NCBI GenBank assembly: GCA_002293045.1
Contig: DBCM01000035.1
Coordinates: 1-52,358 of the forward strand
Source of the DNA: Flavobacteriales bacterium UBA958
GTDB taxonomy: Bacteria; Bacteroidota; Bacteroidia; Flavobacteriales_D; Crocinitomicaceae
DNA length: 52,358 nt
Direction of reading: 5' to 3'
Shown: piece after piece, positions 43,631 through 51,927 of the stretch
Position numbering within the stretch: position 1 is the stretch's first letter
How the letters are laid out: each line of letters begins with the position of its first letter
Position numbers and translations under genes: made by a program
The notes under the pieces: model-generated
What the model was told of the DNA's origin: nothing
The model's input: only the letters and a program-made list of their open reading frames with translations
Databases searched by the model: none

Positions 43631-44389
43631 TCATTTAACCCTCCCCCATAGCCGTTCGTTCGCCTCCCAAAAGCGAAGATCGGTAGGTTCGATGTAGGAA
43701 CCTTCACCAGTATAAACGTAGCCATCGACGATGTACCTTCCCCAGTACATTAACACGGATATTTCTTCTCCTTTGTAGGTAAAGTTAAGTTCAAAATGCG
43801 GATTATGCGGGGCCGGAAATTCACTGGAACGGTAAGGGCCAACAAGGTACGTAGCATTAAAAAAAACTAACAATCCTTCGATCATTTTGGGGTGTAATGC
43901 TATTTTTTTACCGGCATTATAATTAGGAACGCTGAACGGCACATTCTGGTTGTACGGATTATAATAGAGAGAATCCAAGGGACGAATCGTTGCATTGCTG
44001 ATTTCGCTAAGGATCCAACCCGGTTTAGTAACGGTTTTAGCAGTAACCTTCCTGTTGCACAAGCCCAGCGTGTAGAAGGTACCCACTTTTCCATTTTTAA
44101 TCCGCGGCGAAGGCAACTCCAAAAATGAAAGGAAACAGGAATCCGTGCTCAACGAATAATTACCGCCAAGGGTAACGAGCTTCCCTTGCTTCTTAATTTC
44201 AAATAAAGAATAAAATGATCTAGCGGAGGTCCTGTCTATAGGGAATATCCCGGGCGTTTCTTGCACTTGCTCAAAACGAACCAGGTTCACCTGAAATGAA
44301 TCGATGGTCCAAGTTTTTACCACCTGACTCGAGCATACCGATGCGTGAATGATGATCCAAAAAACCGTTAAAAAAATACGGGCATTCAT
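43631..44389 (-). CDS. Secreted protein of unknown function
   Basis: 252 aa with a signal peptide (1-21, cleavage after VCSS or SQ). The mature region has many aromatic and beta-prone segments, such as LYYNPYNQNVPFSVPNYNAGKKIALHPKMIEG and FELNFTYKGEEISVLMYWGRYIVDGYVYTGEG, and a cysteine pair (CFL and CNR region) that could form a disulphide. No family was recognised. It shares a short divergent promoter gap with the small membrane protein on the other strand. Confidence 0.6.
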   Translation of the reverse strand: MNARIFLTVFWIIIHASVCSSQVVKTWTIDSFQVNLVRFEQVQETPGIFPIDRTSARSFYSLFEIKKQGKLVTLGGNYSLSTDSCFLSFLELPSPRIKNGKVGTFYTLGLCNRKVTAKTVTKPGWILSEISNATIRPLDSLYYNPYNQNVPFSVPNYNAGKKIALHPKMIEGLLVFFNATYLVGPYRSSEFPAPHNPHFELNFTYKGEEISVLMYWGRYIVDGYVYTGEGSYIEPTDLRFWEANERLWGRVK

Positions 44390-44421
44390 TAGGAAATTAA
44401 AGGTAAAGAAATTATTTCAAT

Positions 44422-44429
44422 CAAAGTTA
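44422..44429 (-). promoter_or_regulatory. -7 box TAACTTTG before the 252-aa secreted protein
   Basis: Exact TAnnTTTG match on the minus strand, 33 bases before the ATG at 44389. A second box (TAGCTTTG, plus strand) lies 25 bases away, so the two face in opposite directions. Confidence 0.42.
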
Positions 44430-44453
44430 TACGTAAACTTCATCCGTATTTTT

Positions 44454-44461
44454 TAGCTTTG
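44454..44461 (+). promoter_or_regulatory. -7 box TAGCTTTG, apparently leaderless, before the 100-aa membrane protein
   Basis: Exact TAnnTTTG match ending 3 bases before the ATG at 44465. The transcript would start at about the start codon, and there is no space for a ribosome-binding site. Confidence 0.42.
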
Positions 44462-44464
44462 ATT

Positions 44465-44767
44465 ATGAATCAATGGTTGCGATGGAACCTCGCTCAGAAG
44501 GTAATTCTTTCCGTAATTCTCCTCCTGCTGTGCATCCCGTGGCTGGAACAGCTCGACGGCAAAGCGGTATTTCATTGGACAATCTTCGACTATATCACCG
44601 CGTTTGTACTCCTTTCAACCTTTGGTTTTGGGGTAGAATATCTAGTGCGAAAAACAACGTCTAAAAAAGGAAAGTTCCTGATTATTTTGGTGCTGACCTT
44701 ATTTTTTATACTCCTTTGGGCAGAATTAGCAGTGGGTATTTTTGATTCTCCGATTGCAGGAGATTGA
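44465..44767 (+). CDS. Small three-helix membrane protein of unknown function
   Basis: 100 aa with three hydrophobic segments (about 12-28, 39-58, 72-95) and a basic loop (VRKTTSKKGK) between the second and third. ATG 44465 was chosen because the alternative TTG at 44459 lies inside the promoter box. Family and function are not recognised; small proteins of this form are common in Bacteroidota and often uncharacterised. Confidence 0.6.
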   Translation: MNQWLRWNLAQKVILSVILLLLCIPWLEQLDGKAVFHWTIFDYITAFVLLSTFGFGVEYLVRKTTSKKGKFLIILVLTLFFILLWAELAVGIFDSPIAGD

Positions 44768-44833
44768 TATTAGAAAGTTAACCAATGGGTTAACATTCTA
44801 TCCCTCGGTGAGGAGTTAGAAGAATTAACCCTC

Positions 44834-47011
44834 TTAAAGCTTAATCTTAATCCCAAAATTAAACACGATGCCATCAAGCGGTGCCCAAACCTCGGTAAGT
44901 TGAGGTGTATTATTGGGTCCTGAAATTAAACTAGCAATGTTGGTTTGACGGTAATTGAATATATTTTCAAGGTTTCCGAAAAAAGTAAAACTCTTGTAAT
45001 AACGTTCTACAACGGCACCATAGGTCCAAAACGTTGGGGTAACAAAACCGTTGGTCAAGGTTTGGGAACTTTTCAGTTCATAATCAAGCCCAATTCGCCA
45101 CTTATTCGGCAACGCATAAAGCAAATCTCCTTTTAAACTATGTCTTGGTGTTAATGTCAAAACGGATTGCATCCCGTTAAAATAATTGGTTGCATTGGTA
45201 TACGTATATCCTGCAAAAAAGACAAAATCATAAAATCCTAATTTAAAGAATGTTTCACCGCCAAAACTTGTTGTGAAACCATCGGCATTTGCAAATTCGA
45301 AATTGGAACCATTTAATTGAAGTACCAATGGATTTCTTAAATACGTATAAAAGAACATTTGGTTGATATTGACCCAGATTTTTTCTGTTATGTTAAATCT
45401 ATACCCGATATCCGCATTTCCACCATAAGACTGCTCTGCTTCGGTCGCATTTCTATTAATTGGCAATACATTTTGATATCCTAACAATTCTGCTTCCTGA
45501 TTAAATATGCTTGCATTTCTATACCCTAATCCGCCACCAATACGTGTCGTTAGTTTATTCGTCCATTTGAACAAAGCGGATATTCTTGGAAGTATATGTA
45601 TCTTCTGATTAAACACATAGTCGCCTCTTAAACCGCTTTCTATGGATATTTTCTGGCCTATATCAAATACATAATTAGCGAAGGCACCAACGGTTTGGAA
45701 TTCCTCATTTCTTAATACAAGACTTTGTAAGGGTGTTTCTTTGAAATCATCGGTATAAACGTTCAACCCTGTGATGAATACATTTTTGTTTTTTTTCTTG
45801 GTGTAAGATACTTCAGAAAAGGAAGAAACCTGGTTGCCAGCAAATCGATAATCACCTTGCAAAAAGGTTGGTCTTATTAGTAAGTTTCTCTCAAAAAAAT
45901 TGAAAGAATTTCGAAAGGTGAGGGTTTGATTTTCTGATACCTTATGCTCAAATTTGGTTTGGGTTGTCATTCTGCTTACTTCATTTTTTTCTTTGTAAAA
46001 ATTCGAAGCTGTGGCAGGTTCATCCTTTAATATCTTTAAATCTCCACCTTGTCTTGTTTCAGAAGTAAACGTACCACCAATACTCAACTGATTTTTATCT
46101 GAAATATAGAATACGATCTTAGGATTAAAATTATACTTTGTGAGTTCTGGTAAATCGGAAAACCCATCACTGTCCGCATCAAAAATTTGATGGGTATTGC
46201 GTTGCGCCAATAGGGTAAAGCCAATTTTTTCATATTTCCGACTTGCAAACATGTTTATATCCATCGCACCAATGTGAGATCCGTTGAGGTGCAAAATCGT
46301 TTCATCACTGGTTGGCTCTTTACTGATGATATTGATTAAACCTGAAATTGCACCTCCTCCATATAAGGTAGATGCACCACCTTTGATATATTCAATTTGT
46401 CTCAAGTCAAGGGGTGGGATTTGCATGATGCTCAAGCTACCTGAAAACCCACCATATAAAGGAAATCCGTCCTTTAAAATTTGGGTATACCTCCCATCCA
46501 GGCCTTGGATTCTTACATTGGCCGTGTTACTCGTTGCAGAGGTTTGCTGCACTTGAATACCCGTGCTATGTGTGAGTAAATGGGCTATTTTACTCGGATC
46601 CATGGTTGCGGCCTCATCTATTTCTTCTGTAAGTACTTCTACCCGAGTAGGTATTTTTGCGATGCTTCTATTGCTTCTTGTTCCTATAACTACCACTTGT
46701 TCTGTTTCTGAAGTGGATGGTTCCATATACACCAATGGTAGCGCTACATCCGAATGAAAATCAATCGTTAATTCCAATTGTTGGAAACCAATGTAGGAAA
46801 AGACTATTGTTTGTTTTCCATTCGGAACATTGGATATCGTGACTTTACCGTTTTTATCCGCAACTGCACCCAAGGTGTAACCCTTTACTTTTGCCTTTGC
46901 GCCTGAAAGAAATTCATTAGCCGCACTGTCTTTTATGGCAGTAGTAAAGGTATTTTGACTATACGCCAATGAATGCAGGAGCATTATAAAACCTAATATA
47001 ACTTTCTTCAT
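44834..47011 (-). CDS. TonB-dependent receptor with carboxypeptidase-like N-terminal domain
   Basis: 725 aa from the ATG at 47011, which starts a signal peptide (MKKVILGFIMLLHSLAYSQ). An upstream ATG at 47044 would add 11 residues before it and is unlikely. Residues about 20-100 form a carboxypeptidase-like regulatory domain (VKGYTLGAVADKNGKVTISNVPNGKQTIVFSYIGFQ). The plug follows (about 110-225; VRIQGLDGRYTQILKDGFPLYGG and IEYIKGGASTLYGGGAISGLINI), then a 22-strand-type barrel to the C-terminal FNFGIKIKL. It imports a TonB-energised ligand across the outer membrane. No SusD homologue is adjacent, so an iron complex, vitamin or other small ligand is more likely than glycan; the ligand is not determinable here. 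Confidence 0.93.
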   Translation of the reverse strand: MKKVILGFIMLLHSLAYSQNTFTTAIKDSAANEFLSGAKAKVKGYTLGAVADKNGKVTISNVPNGKQTIVFSYIGFQQLELTIDFHSDVALPLVYMEPSTSETEQVVVIGTRSNRSIAKIPTRVEVLTEEIDEAATMDPSKIAHLLTHSTGIQVQQTSATSNTANVRIQGLDGRYTQILKDGFPLYGGFSGSLSIMQIPPLDLRQIEYIKGGASTLYGGGAISGLINIISKEPTSDETILHLNGSHIGAMDINMFASRKYEKIGFTLLAQRNTHQIFDADSDGFSDLPELTKYNFNPKIVFYISDKNQLSIGGTFTSETRQGGDLKILKDEPATASNFYKEKNEVSRMTTQTKFEHKVSENQTLTFRNSFNFFERNLLIRPTFLQGDYRFAGNQVSSFSEVSYTKKKNKNVFITGLNVYTDDFKETPLQSLVLRNEEFQTVGAFANYVFDIGQKISIESGLRGDYVFNQKIHILPRISALFKWTNKLTTRIGGGLGYRNASIFNQEAELLGYQNVLPINRNATEAEQSYGGNADIGYRFNITEKIWVNINQMFFYTYLRNPLVLQLNGSNFEFANADGFTTSFGGETFFKLGFYDFVFFAGYTYTNATNYFNGMQSVLTLTPRHSLKGDLLYALPNKWRIGLDYELKSSQTLTNGFVTPTFWTYGAVVERYYKSFTFFGNLENIFNYRQTNIASLISGPNNTPQLTEVWAPLDGIVFNFGIKIKL

Positions 47012-47095
47012 ATTAAGACATAAATAAATCATAATTAAAACCAATAATTTGGATAAAAAGTATACCCGTTCTTTTAATGCAATTCACACTAAAAC

Positions 47096-47725
47096 TCAAG
47101 GACACATGGCATTATAATCAATCACTGCCTCCTCAAATGTACAGGTTTGATACTTAGGGTTTTCGAAGTACTCCTTTTTGTATGGCTCACACTCAAACAT
47201 GTACTTCCGGATAGACTTCAAGGATTTTATTGCTTTTAATCCATCTACCTCATATACGGTACCATCGGGCATGGTCACGTGACGCATGTACATTCCTTCT
47301 CGGGTTTCTTTCATTACGCCTTGGGAATTATAAGATCCATCAAAATTTTCCTTTAGTCGGAAGCTCGTGGTTACGTCATCAAACACATCCACTCGAATTT
47401 TTCCATGAACTAATCGTTTTCCGTACCTGTAATACCCATCCGGTTTATCGAGTTGGAGCGGCATGCGCAAGTACATTGCACCGTCTTGACACAGTATTTT
47501 TATCACTGGAATTTCATCCTTCTTTAATCGAATAACTTCGTTAGCAATCGTAACATATTCTAACTCGATCATTTTTCCTTGCGCATTGGTATTGAAAAAA
47601 TTAATGCTACTGCAAGGAACTGAATCGTTGTTGGTGATAAAGTAATTTTGCGCAAAACACGCCGTACTAACAAAAAACACTATTCCGATAAGCGTTGCGG
47701 GTGCGTTAAATGGCATTGACTTCAT
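47096..47725 (-). CDS. Secreted protein of unknown function
   Basis: 209 aa with a signal peptide (1-25, ends CFAQN). The mature part has VEITFFNTNAQGK-like strands, many acidic and basic residues and four or more cysteines (PCSS, ILCQDG, FECEP, YQTCTF and AMCP), possibly in disulphides. It has a motif-free beta-rich pattern. No family recognised. It lies 84 bp upstream of the TonB receptor and is on the same strand, so cotranscription is possible. Confidence 0.62.
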   Translation of the reverse strand: MKSMPFNAPATLIGIVFFVSTACFAQNYFITNNDSVPCSSINFFNTNAQGKMIELEYVTIANEVIRLKKDEIPVIKILCQDGAMYLRMPLQLDKPDGYYRYGKRLVHGKIRVDVFDDVTTSFRLKENFDGSYNSQGVMKETREGMYMRHVTMPDGTVYEVDGLKAIKSLKSIRKYMFECEPYKKEYFENPKYQTCTFEEAVIDYNAMCP

Positions 47726-47775
47726 TTTTATTGATGGTTTTTAAGAGAATCACATATGGTCCTTCAATTATGCCA

Positions 47776-47783
47776 CAAAAATA
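47776..47783 (-). promoter_or_regulatory. -7 box TATTTTTG upstream of the 209-aa gene
   Basis: Exact TAnnTTTG match on the minus strand, 50 bases before the ATG at 47725. No clear -33 TTG at the expected distance. Confidence 0.3.
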
Positions 47784-47806
47784 CCCAAAATTATACGAGA
47801 TACGAG

Positions 47807-48244
47807 TTAGCCTTGTGATTGTATCGTTGAATCATCAACTTTCAATCGCTCCGGAGTTAGCGCCCAAATCACGTAAAAAATTGCTGCGCCAATGAAGGTC
47901 CAGAGGACGTCGTTCCAGTCGAAATGTAATTTCTTTGAGGACGTTTGAATGAATTCCCACGCAAGTAGCCCGCATAGCGAAATGAGGTTTGCGGTAATAT
48001 AATTTTTCTGGTTTAACCATTTGCTCGAAGTCTTCAATTGCATGATAAACACGACGAACAAGGCGGGTATTCCAATTGCCGGAAAGAAGTTAGGAGCAAT
48101 ACCTAAGAAATAACTGATGATAGCGCTCTCACCCGAATAGTGTGGCCGGATATAATATGATACCGCTTGAAAACAGAGGAAGCACAGGGCAAAAATACTG
48201 AACCAGTAGTAGGTGGTTTTAGCGTTGAGATGCTTATTCTTCAT
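47807..48244 (-). CDS. Small polytopic membrane protein (VanZ-like appearance)
   Basis: 145 aa from the ATG at 48244, which overlaps the end of the upstream lipoprotein gene by 11 bp; an upstream in-frame extension exists but runs through that gene. It has four hydrophobic segments (about 10-30, 40-72, 83-102, 110-130). FDWNDVLWTFIGAAIFYVIW between the last two recalls the D-x-x-D/N-x-x-x-N-x-x-G end of VanZ-like proteins, but only weakly. The function is unknown. Tight overlap with a lipoprotein gene suggests the two products work together. Confidence 0.6.
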   Translation of the reverse strand: MKNKHLNAKTTYYWFSIFALCFLCFQAVSYYIRPHYSGESAIISYFLGIAPNFFPAIGIPALFVVFIMQLKTSSKWLNQKNYITANLISLCGLLAWEFIQTSSKKLHFDWNDVLWTFIGAAIFYVIWALTPERLKVDDSTIQSQG

Positions 48245-48983
48245 TCGATGGGTATACGCTGTTTGAAAAAATATACTGATGATACCCTTGCCCAAGATGG
48301 TCTCCAACGATATTAAAGTAACATGCATTACCGCCGCCAAACGGAGCGATGATGAGGGGCTCTTGCAACACTACTTTTTTAATCTCCCAACCACTTGGCA
48401 GCACTACATTGGTGTCTGGAAGGCCATTTTCGGTGGCATGCATTGCATAATAATTCCCTTTGTTATCTGTCAATTGAAAAATATGATCGGTAAACCGGAC
48501 GGCTTGGCATTTCTGGATGGTCTTCACTACTAAATGGCCCTTTGCTGGTTTAAGCATGTCTGTTTTGCCGCCAATAAAATCGACACAAATCGGTTGTGCC
48601 ATTTCTATCCAGGTATACTCCCTATATGTTCGCTCCCTGATGCAATCCGCTGCTTTGCAATTGACATCCGTATTCGGCGAACGGTAAAAGGCAGTTTGTT
48701 CAAAAAGTATATGTCGGTCAATATTTTTTTGATAGGGAAAGGCGACGTTGAATTGATCCCATTCGTCTAACGGCATGGGATTGCTGCCACCACTGATTAC
48801 TACGATCTGTTCTTTTTGATTGATCAACTCCTTGGCAAACCCAATGCTTCTCCAAATCAGAGAATCCGGCAACGCAGATTGTTCGGTAGAAAAGTGCAGG
48901 CCTACTTGCTGAGCCGTCTTTATACCGCAGGAGCTTAGGACGAGCACGGCAATAAGTATCAAAGAGAAATAGCGTTGTTTCAT
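48234..48983 (-). CDS. Lipoprotein of unknown function
   Basis: 249 aa with a lipoprotein signal (MKQRYFSLILIAVLVLSSC, lipobox LSSC, Cys19). The mature region has cysteines in DVNCKAADC and further single ones, a segment VVISGGSNPMPLDEWDQFNVAFPYQ, and the C-terminal APFGGGNACYFNIVGDHLGQGYHQYIFSNSVYP. No family recognised. A perfect -7 box lies upstream, and the 3' end overlaps the membrane-protein gene. Confidence 0.65.
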   Translation of the reverse strand: MKQRYFSLILIAVLVLSSCGIKTAQQVGLHFSTEQSALPDSLIWRSIGFAKELINQKEQIVVISGGSNPMPLDEWDQFNVAFPYQKNIDRHILFEQTAFYRSPNTDVNCKAADCIRERTYREYTWIEMAQPICVDFIGGKTDMLKPAKGHLVVKTIQKCQAVRFTDHIFQLTDNKGNYYAMHATENGLPDTNVVLPSGWEIKKVVLQEPLIIAPFGGGNACYFNIVGDHLGQGYHQYIFSNSVYPSNEE

Positions 48984-49004
48984 TTAAAATAGCATAGAAC
49001 AAAC

Positions 49005-49012
49005 CAAATGTA
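49005..49012 (-). promoter_or_regulatory. -7 box TACATTTG before the 249-aa lipoprotein gene
   Basis: Exact TAnnTTTG match on the minus strand, 21 bases before the ATG at 48983, inside the 69-bp gap that also separates it from the divergent plus-strand gene at 49053. Confidence 0.4.
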
Positions 49013-49052
49013 CTACAACAAATCGTTTTATTAATTTTATCCAAATCCAAAT

Positions 49053-49388
49053 ATGAACTACCACAACAAAATATTCAGGCCTATATCCAATACAGCCAAC
49101 GGAGAGACGTCAGAGCTGACCGTTTTTCATTACACGCAAACGGGGCAAATTCTAACAGCAGAATATGCGGGCGGGCAAATTCAACAGGGTCATTTAATTG
49201 GTTTGGTAGATGAACTCGGGAATATCGATATGCGCTATCATCAAGTAAATGTCAACGGCGAATTAATGACCGGAACTTGCCAATCTATGCCTGAAATATT
49301 ACCCGACGGAAAAATCCGCCTCCACGAGTGTTGGGAATGGACATCCGGTGACAAATCTAAAGGCACATCAATCATTGAGGAAGAATAA
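49053..49388 (+). CDS. Conserved small protein often labelled N-acetylglutamate synthase
   Basis: 111 aa, soluble. The segments ANGETSELTVFHYTQTG, GHLIGLVDELGNIDMRYHQVN and IRLHECWEWTSGDKSKGTS are recalled from a family of short Bacteroidota proteins frequently annotated n-acetylglutamate synthase. That name appears unsupported: the protein is far too short for, and lacks the GNAT or kinase domains of, real N-acetylglutamate synthases. The beta-rich pattern with repeated short strands suggests a small barrel or lipocalin-like fold. The function is unknown; the family link is from memory. Confidence 0.7.
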   Translation: MNYHNKIFRPISNTANGETSELTVFHYTQTGQILTAEYAGGQIQQGHLIGLVDELGNIDMRYHQVNVNGELMTGTCQSMPEILPDGKIRLHECWEWTSGDKSKGTSIIEEE

Positions 49389-49461
49389 GTTCATTGAGAT
49401 AATGGAACATTCAAGTACCCCATATAATAGAATTAAAAAAATACAAATGAACTAATTAACC

Positions 49462-49794
49462 ATGAATATGCTCACCATCTCTCTTCTCCTCAACATCCTA
49501 GTTCTCATACCTATTTGCTACCTGATACTGACCAATAATGTTAGAATGGTCGAAACATTGGGTGAATTCAACCCAGCAAGAGGAATTCTATTAGCGATTT
49601 ATATGACGATACTTATAGCATCTATTGGCTTATTGATTTTTCCCGACACCAAATTTTCGATTGCACTTTTACTCATGCAAATCGTGTATAAACTCCTTAC
49701 GCCAGTTACGGTAAAAACCCTGAAACACCCGTTTGTGATCAGCAATATTTTGATTGCTGTGGTGCATTTGGTGACGATTTATTCTTTGCGGTAA
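49462..49794 (+). CDS. Small four-helix membrane protein
   Basis: 110 aa with four predicted hydrophobic helices (about 4-23, 42-61, 66-80, 90-108). Between helices is MVETLGEFNPARGILLAIYM and a C-terminal KTLKHPFVISN loop. No known family. It follows the preceding gene by 73 bp and has no clear promoter, so the two could be cotranscribed. Confidence 0.6.
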   Translation: MNMLTISLLLNILVLIPICYLILTNNVRMVETLGEFNPARGILLAIYMTILIASIGLLIFPDTKFSIALLLMQIVYKLLTPVTVKTLKHPFVISNILIAVVHLVTIYSLR

Positions 49795-49821
49795 TCTTTT
49801 GTCTTTCGAAGTAAGCTTTCT

Positions 49822-49871
49822 GGACTATCCTGACTCTCGCTTCGCTCGGTCAGGATGGTCCGCCGCGGCGG
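49822..49871. repeat. Inverted repeat plus adjoining GC palindrome
   Basis: A 13-bp stem (49822-49834 with 49849-49861, one G-T wobble) around a 14-base loop is followed immediately by the 12-bp perfect palindrome CCGCCGCGGCGG at 49860-49871. It is much richer in G+C than the surroundings and lies between the convergent 110-aa and Fic genes. It may act as a bidirectional terminator or be a dispersed repeat; no T-run follows. Confidence 0.75.
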
Positions 49872-49892
49872 ATTATGGGGGGGCTTACCCAT

Positions 49893-50999
49893 TTAGTTGT
49901 CTTCCAGAATTTTCAATAGACGTTGGTTTAAATACAATTTTTCTTTTCCAACTTTTATTGATTTCAAAAATCCGTTTTCTTCTAAGGTCATCAAATAATT
50001 GCCAACTGTTTTAGGGTTTCCGAAATTTTCATCGATCAAATGTTGGCGTTTGGTATAAGGCAAGCGAAATAAAATCTCCACCAAATCTTTCGAATAAATT
50101 TTGGGGAGTTTTACTTTGATTTCATCTGCCGTCTTTGTCATGGCGTCTACAGTTTTATTCAATCGCTCAATACCTTTGGTTGAAGTTTCTTCTATCATAT
50201 CCAACATATACAAAATGTAATTTTCCCAGTCGTTGTTTTCGGTTACATCCCGCAAACGCTTGTAATAATCCACTTTGTTTTTTATGATGTATTCACTCAA
50301 ATAAATTGCTGGTGTGTCGAGCAGGCCCGAAAGTTTGAGATACAACAACAATAAAATTCTTCCTGTTCTTCCATTACCGTCAGAAAATGGATGAATTGCT
50401 TCAAATTGATAGTGCATTAACGCCATTTTGATAAGTGGGTCAATGGTTTGAACTCCGTCTTTATCGACAGCAGGTTCGTTGATGAACTTTTCTAAGTTTG
50501 CCAGTTTCTCACGAATAATTGCGTCACCCATTGGTGGCGTGTAAATTACTTCGCCTTTGGAGTTGCTTAAGGTTGTTCCTGGCGTGTTGCGTATAGCAGC
50601 CGTATTCTGTTTTATACACTGAACAATACTTATACAAAGGTTTGTTGTGATAAATGGTTTCTTTTTTATTTCATCCAACCCAAGCCATAGCGCTTCTTTA
50701 TAACTCAATACTTCTTTTGTGGAAGAATTTTCCACTTTTTTGTCGGCAACTAATGATTTATAAATTTCATCGTTTGTTGTAATGATGTTTTCTACTTCCG
50801 AACTTGCTTTTGCTTCTTGCAAATAAATCGTATCTAAAAACAAGGTTGGATTTGGCAAATTCATCAAGGTTCCGTTCAGATGAGCCAATGCTCTACCTGC
50901 AGAAATAGTTTTGCGTAGAATGCTTTTTGTTTCAATGTCTGCCTTTGGAGGTAGCAACGGTAAGTCGTTGTATGGTATTTCTCTTTTGAATTTACTCAT
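49893..50999 (-). CDS. Fic-domain AMPylase with N-terminal inhibitory helix
   Basis: 368-aa protein adenylyltransferase. The Fic motif HPFSDGNGRTGR (203-214) has the catalytic His203 and the phosphate-binding loop. The N-terminal SSEVEN (66-71) matches the inhibitory [ST]xxxE[GN] helix whose glutamate (E70) blocks ATP, so this is a class II, self-inhibited Fic enzyme. The C-terminal third (about 285-368) has an HTH-like winged-helix look (YTKRQHLIDENFGNPKTVGNYLMTLEENGFLKSI). Most bacterial Fic proteins of this kind modify GyrB, ParE or chaperones; the target is unknown here. No antitoxin-like FicA gene is adjacent, consistent with intramolecular inhibition. The gene is somewhat richer in A+T than the conserved genes upstream. 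Confidence 0.94.
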   Translation of the reverse strand: MSKFKREIPYNDLPLLPPKADIETKSILRKTISAGRALAHLNGTLMNLPNPTLFLDTIYLQEAKASSEVENIITTNDEIYKSLVADKKVENSSTKEVLSYKEALWLGLDEIKKKPFITTNLCISIVQCIKQNTAAIRNTPGTTLSNSKGEVIYTPPMGDAIIREKLANLEKFINEPAVDKDGVQTIDPLIKMALMHYQFEAIHPFSDGNGRTGRILLLLYLKLSGLLDTPAIYLSEYIIKNKVDYYKRLRDVTENNDWENYILYMLDMIEETSTKGIERLNKTVDAMTKTADEIKVKLPKIYSKDLVEILFRLPYTKRQHLIDENFGNPKTVGNYLMTLEENGFLKSIKVGKEKLYLNQRLLKILEDN

Positions 51000-51137
51000 T
51001 TTCTTTAAGTGTAAATTTTACGCCTGCAATTAATACAAGGGTAAAAATACTAAAAAAATACTCTCGTTTGATAAATGCGGGTAATTTTTACTCTTGTTTG
51101 TTTTTTATCTGTTTTGAATAATCATGAACTGTATTAA

Positions 51138-51443
51138 ATGAGAATTTGGCTCATTTCACTTCTGATGGACGTAAAAAGGCGGCTTAACAAGGAAAACCTT
51201 AGACCACGAAGCGTTCTTCATCGCTATCGTTCTCATTCTGTTTCTGAAAGAAAAGCGCCTGAATTTCAGAGCGAGAAGCAGTCCGTCTTAAACGGAGAGA
51301 GCGAAGGAAAAAGAAAAAGCGCCATCACTTTCGTAATTGCGCTTTTCTTTTTAGTAGCGGGTGAGCCACAAATTTCTAACTTCTTCGAAGGATATGAAAT
51401 GGTGGTTGATCTGTGGAAATATTTGAATAGGCGACACGAATAG
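51138..51443 (+). CDS. Doubtful short ORF
   Basis: 101 codons from ATG with a basic N-terminal half, a hydrophobic stretch (SAITFVIALFFLVAGEPQ) and no recognised family. No ribosome-binding site or -7 box is clear and the codon pattern is unconvincing. A hairpin (51315-51346) lies within it, which argues against a gene. It may be a remnant or chance ORF in an accessory stretch. Confidence 0.2.
   Translation: MRIWLISLLMDVKRRLNKENLRPRSVLHRYRSHSVSERKAPEFQSEKQSVLNGESEGKRKSAITFVIALFFLVAGEPQISNFFEGYEMVVDLWKYLNRRHE
51315..51346. terminator. Terminator-like hairpin
   Basis: 8-bp stem AAAAGCGC/GCGCTTTT with a 16-base loop, flanked on both sides by A-rich and T-rich runs. It could end transcription in either direction; the loop is longer than usual. 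Confidence 0.4.
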
Positions 51444-51927
51444 ATTTTATGCGGAGTTATAAGCTGTATTTAACCACATATCCAGCAACAGCTGATTCAG
51501 AAGCATAAATAATAACGGTGGTAAGATTTGGTAATGATATAGCCAGCAATAGGGGCTTAGCGGAAATTGCTTTGCCACCGACAACTCCTGAAACTGGCGT
51601 AAATAACGCAGCATGTGTGTGATGTTGCATTAAGTCTTGTATCGATTAGGATACAAACTTCTGAAATGAAAAACTGTGAAAAAGGCGGAAGAGGGAGTGT
51701 AAATCTCTAAACGGGTGTATGTAAATATATGAAGGTTAATTGTTATTTTCGAAAGCAATAAATAAGAAAAATACAACTGTAATTGCAAAAAGAAAAAACG
51801 ACACAAAGTTTCGCATATCACTCCATTACTATATGGCTAGGCGAAGATTTGTTTCGTGTATATAAAAGTTATGCGTCATGCTTTAGAAGAAAACACTCAT
51901 TTGAAACAGCCTAATTGATAACGAGAA
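51444..51927. other. 484-bp gene-poor stretch
   Basis: No convincing gene on either strand apart from the short minus-strand frame listed separately. The stretch is A+T-rich, and several near-random short frames are interrupted by stops. Upstream of the Crp/Fnr gene I see a weak purine-rich site (ACGAGAA) but no -7 box. Confidence 0.55.
51457..51630 (-). other. Short 57-codon open frame, possible gene remnant
   Basis: An ATG at 51630-51628 opens a 57-aa frame ending with TAA at 51459-51457. It reads as a coherent peptide with QHHTHAALF and SGVVGGKAISAKPLLLAIS segments, mostly hydrophobic. No family was recognised and no ribosome-binding site is evident. It could be a genuine small protein, the tail of a lost gene, or chance. 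Confidence 0.2.

Noticed and set aside
49053..49388. N-acetylglutamate synthase as function of the 111-aa protein
   Set aside because: The protein is too short and lacks the GNAT and kinase-like domains of that enzyme.
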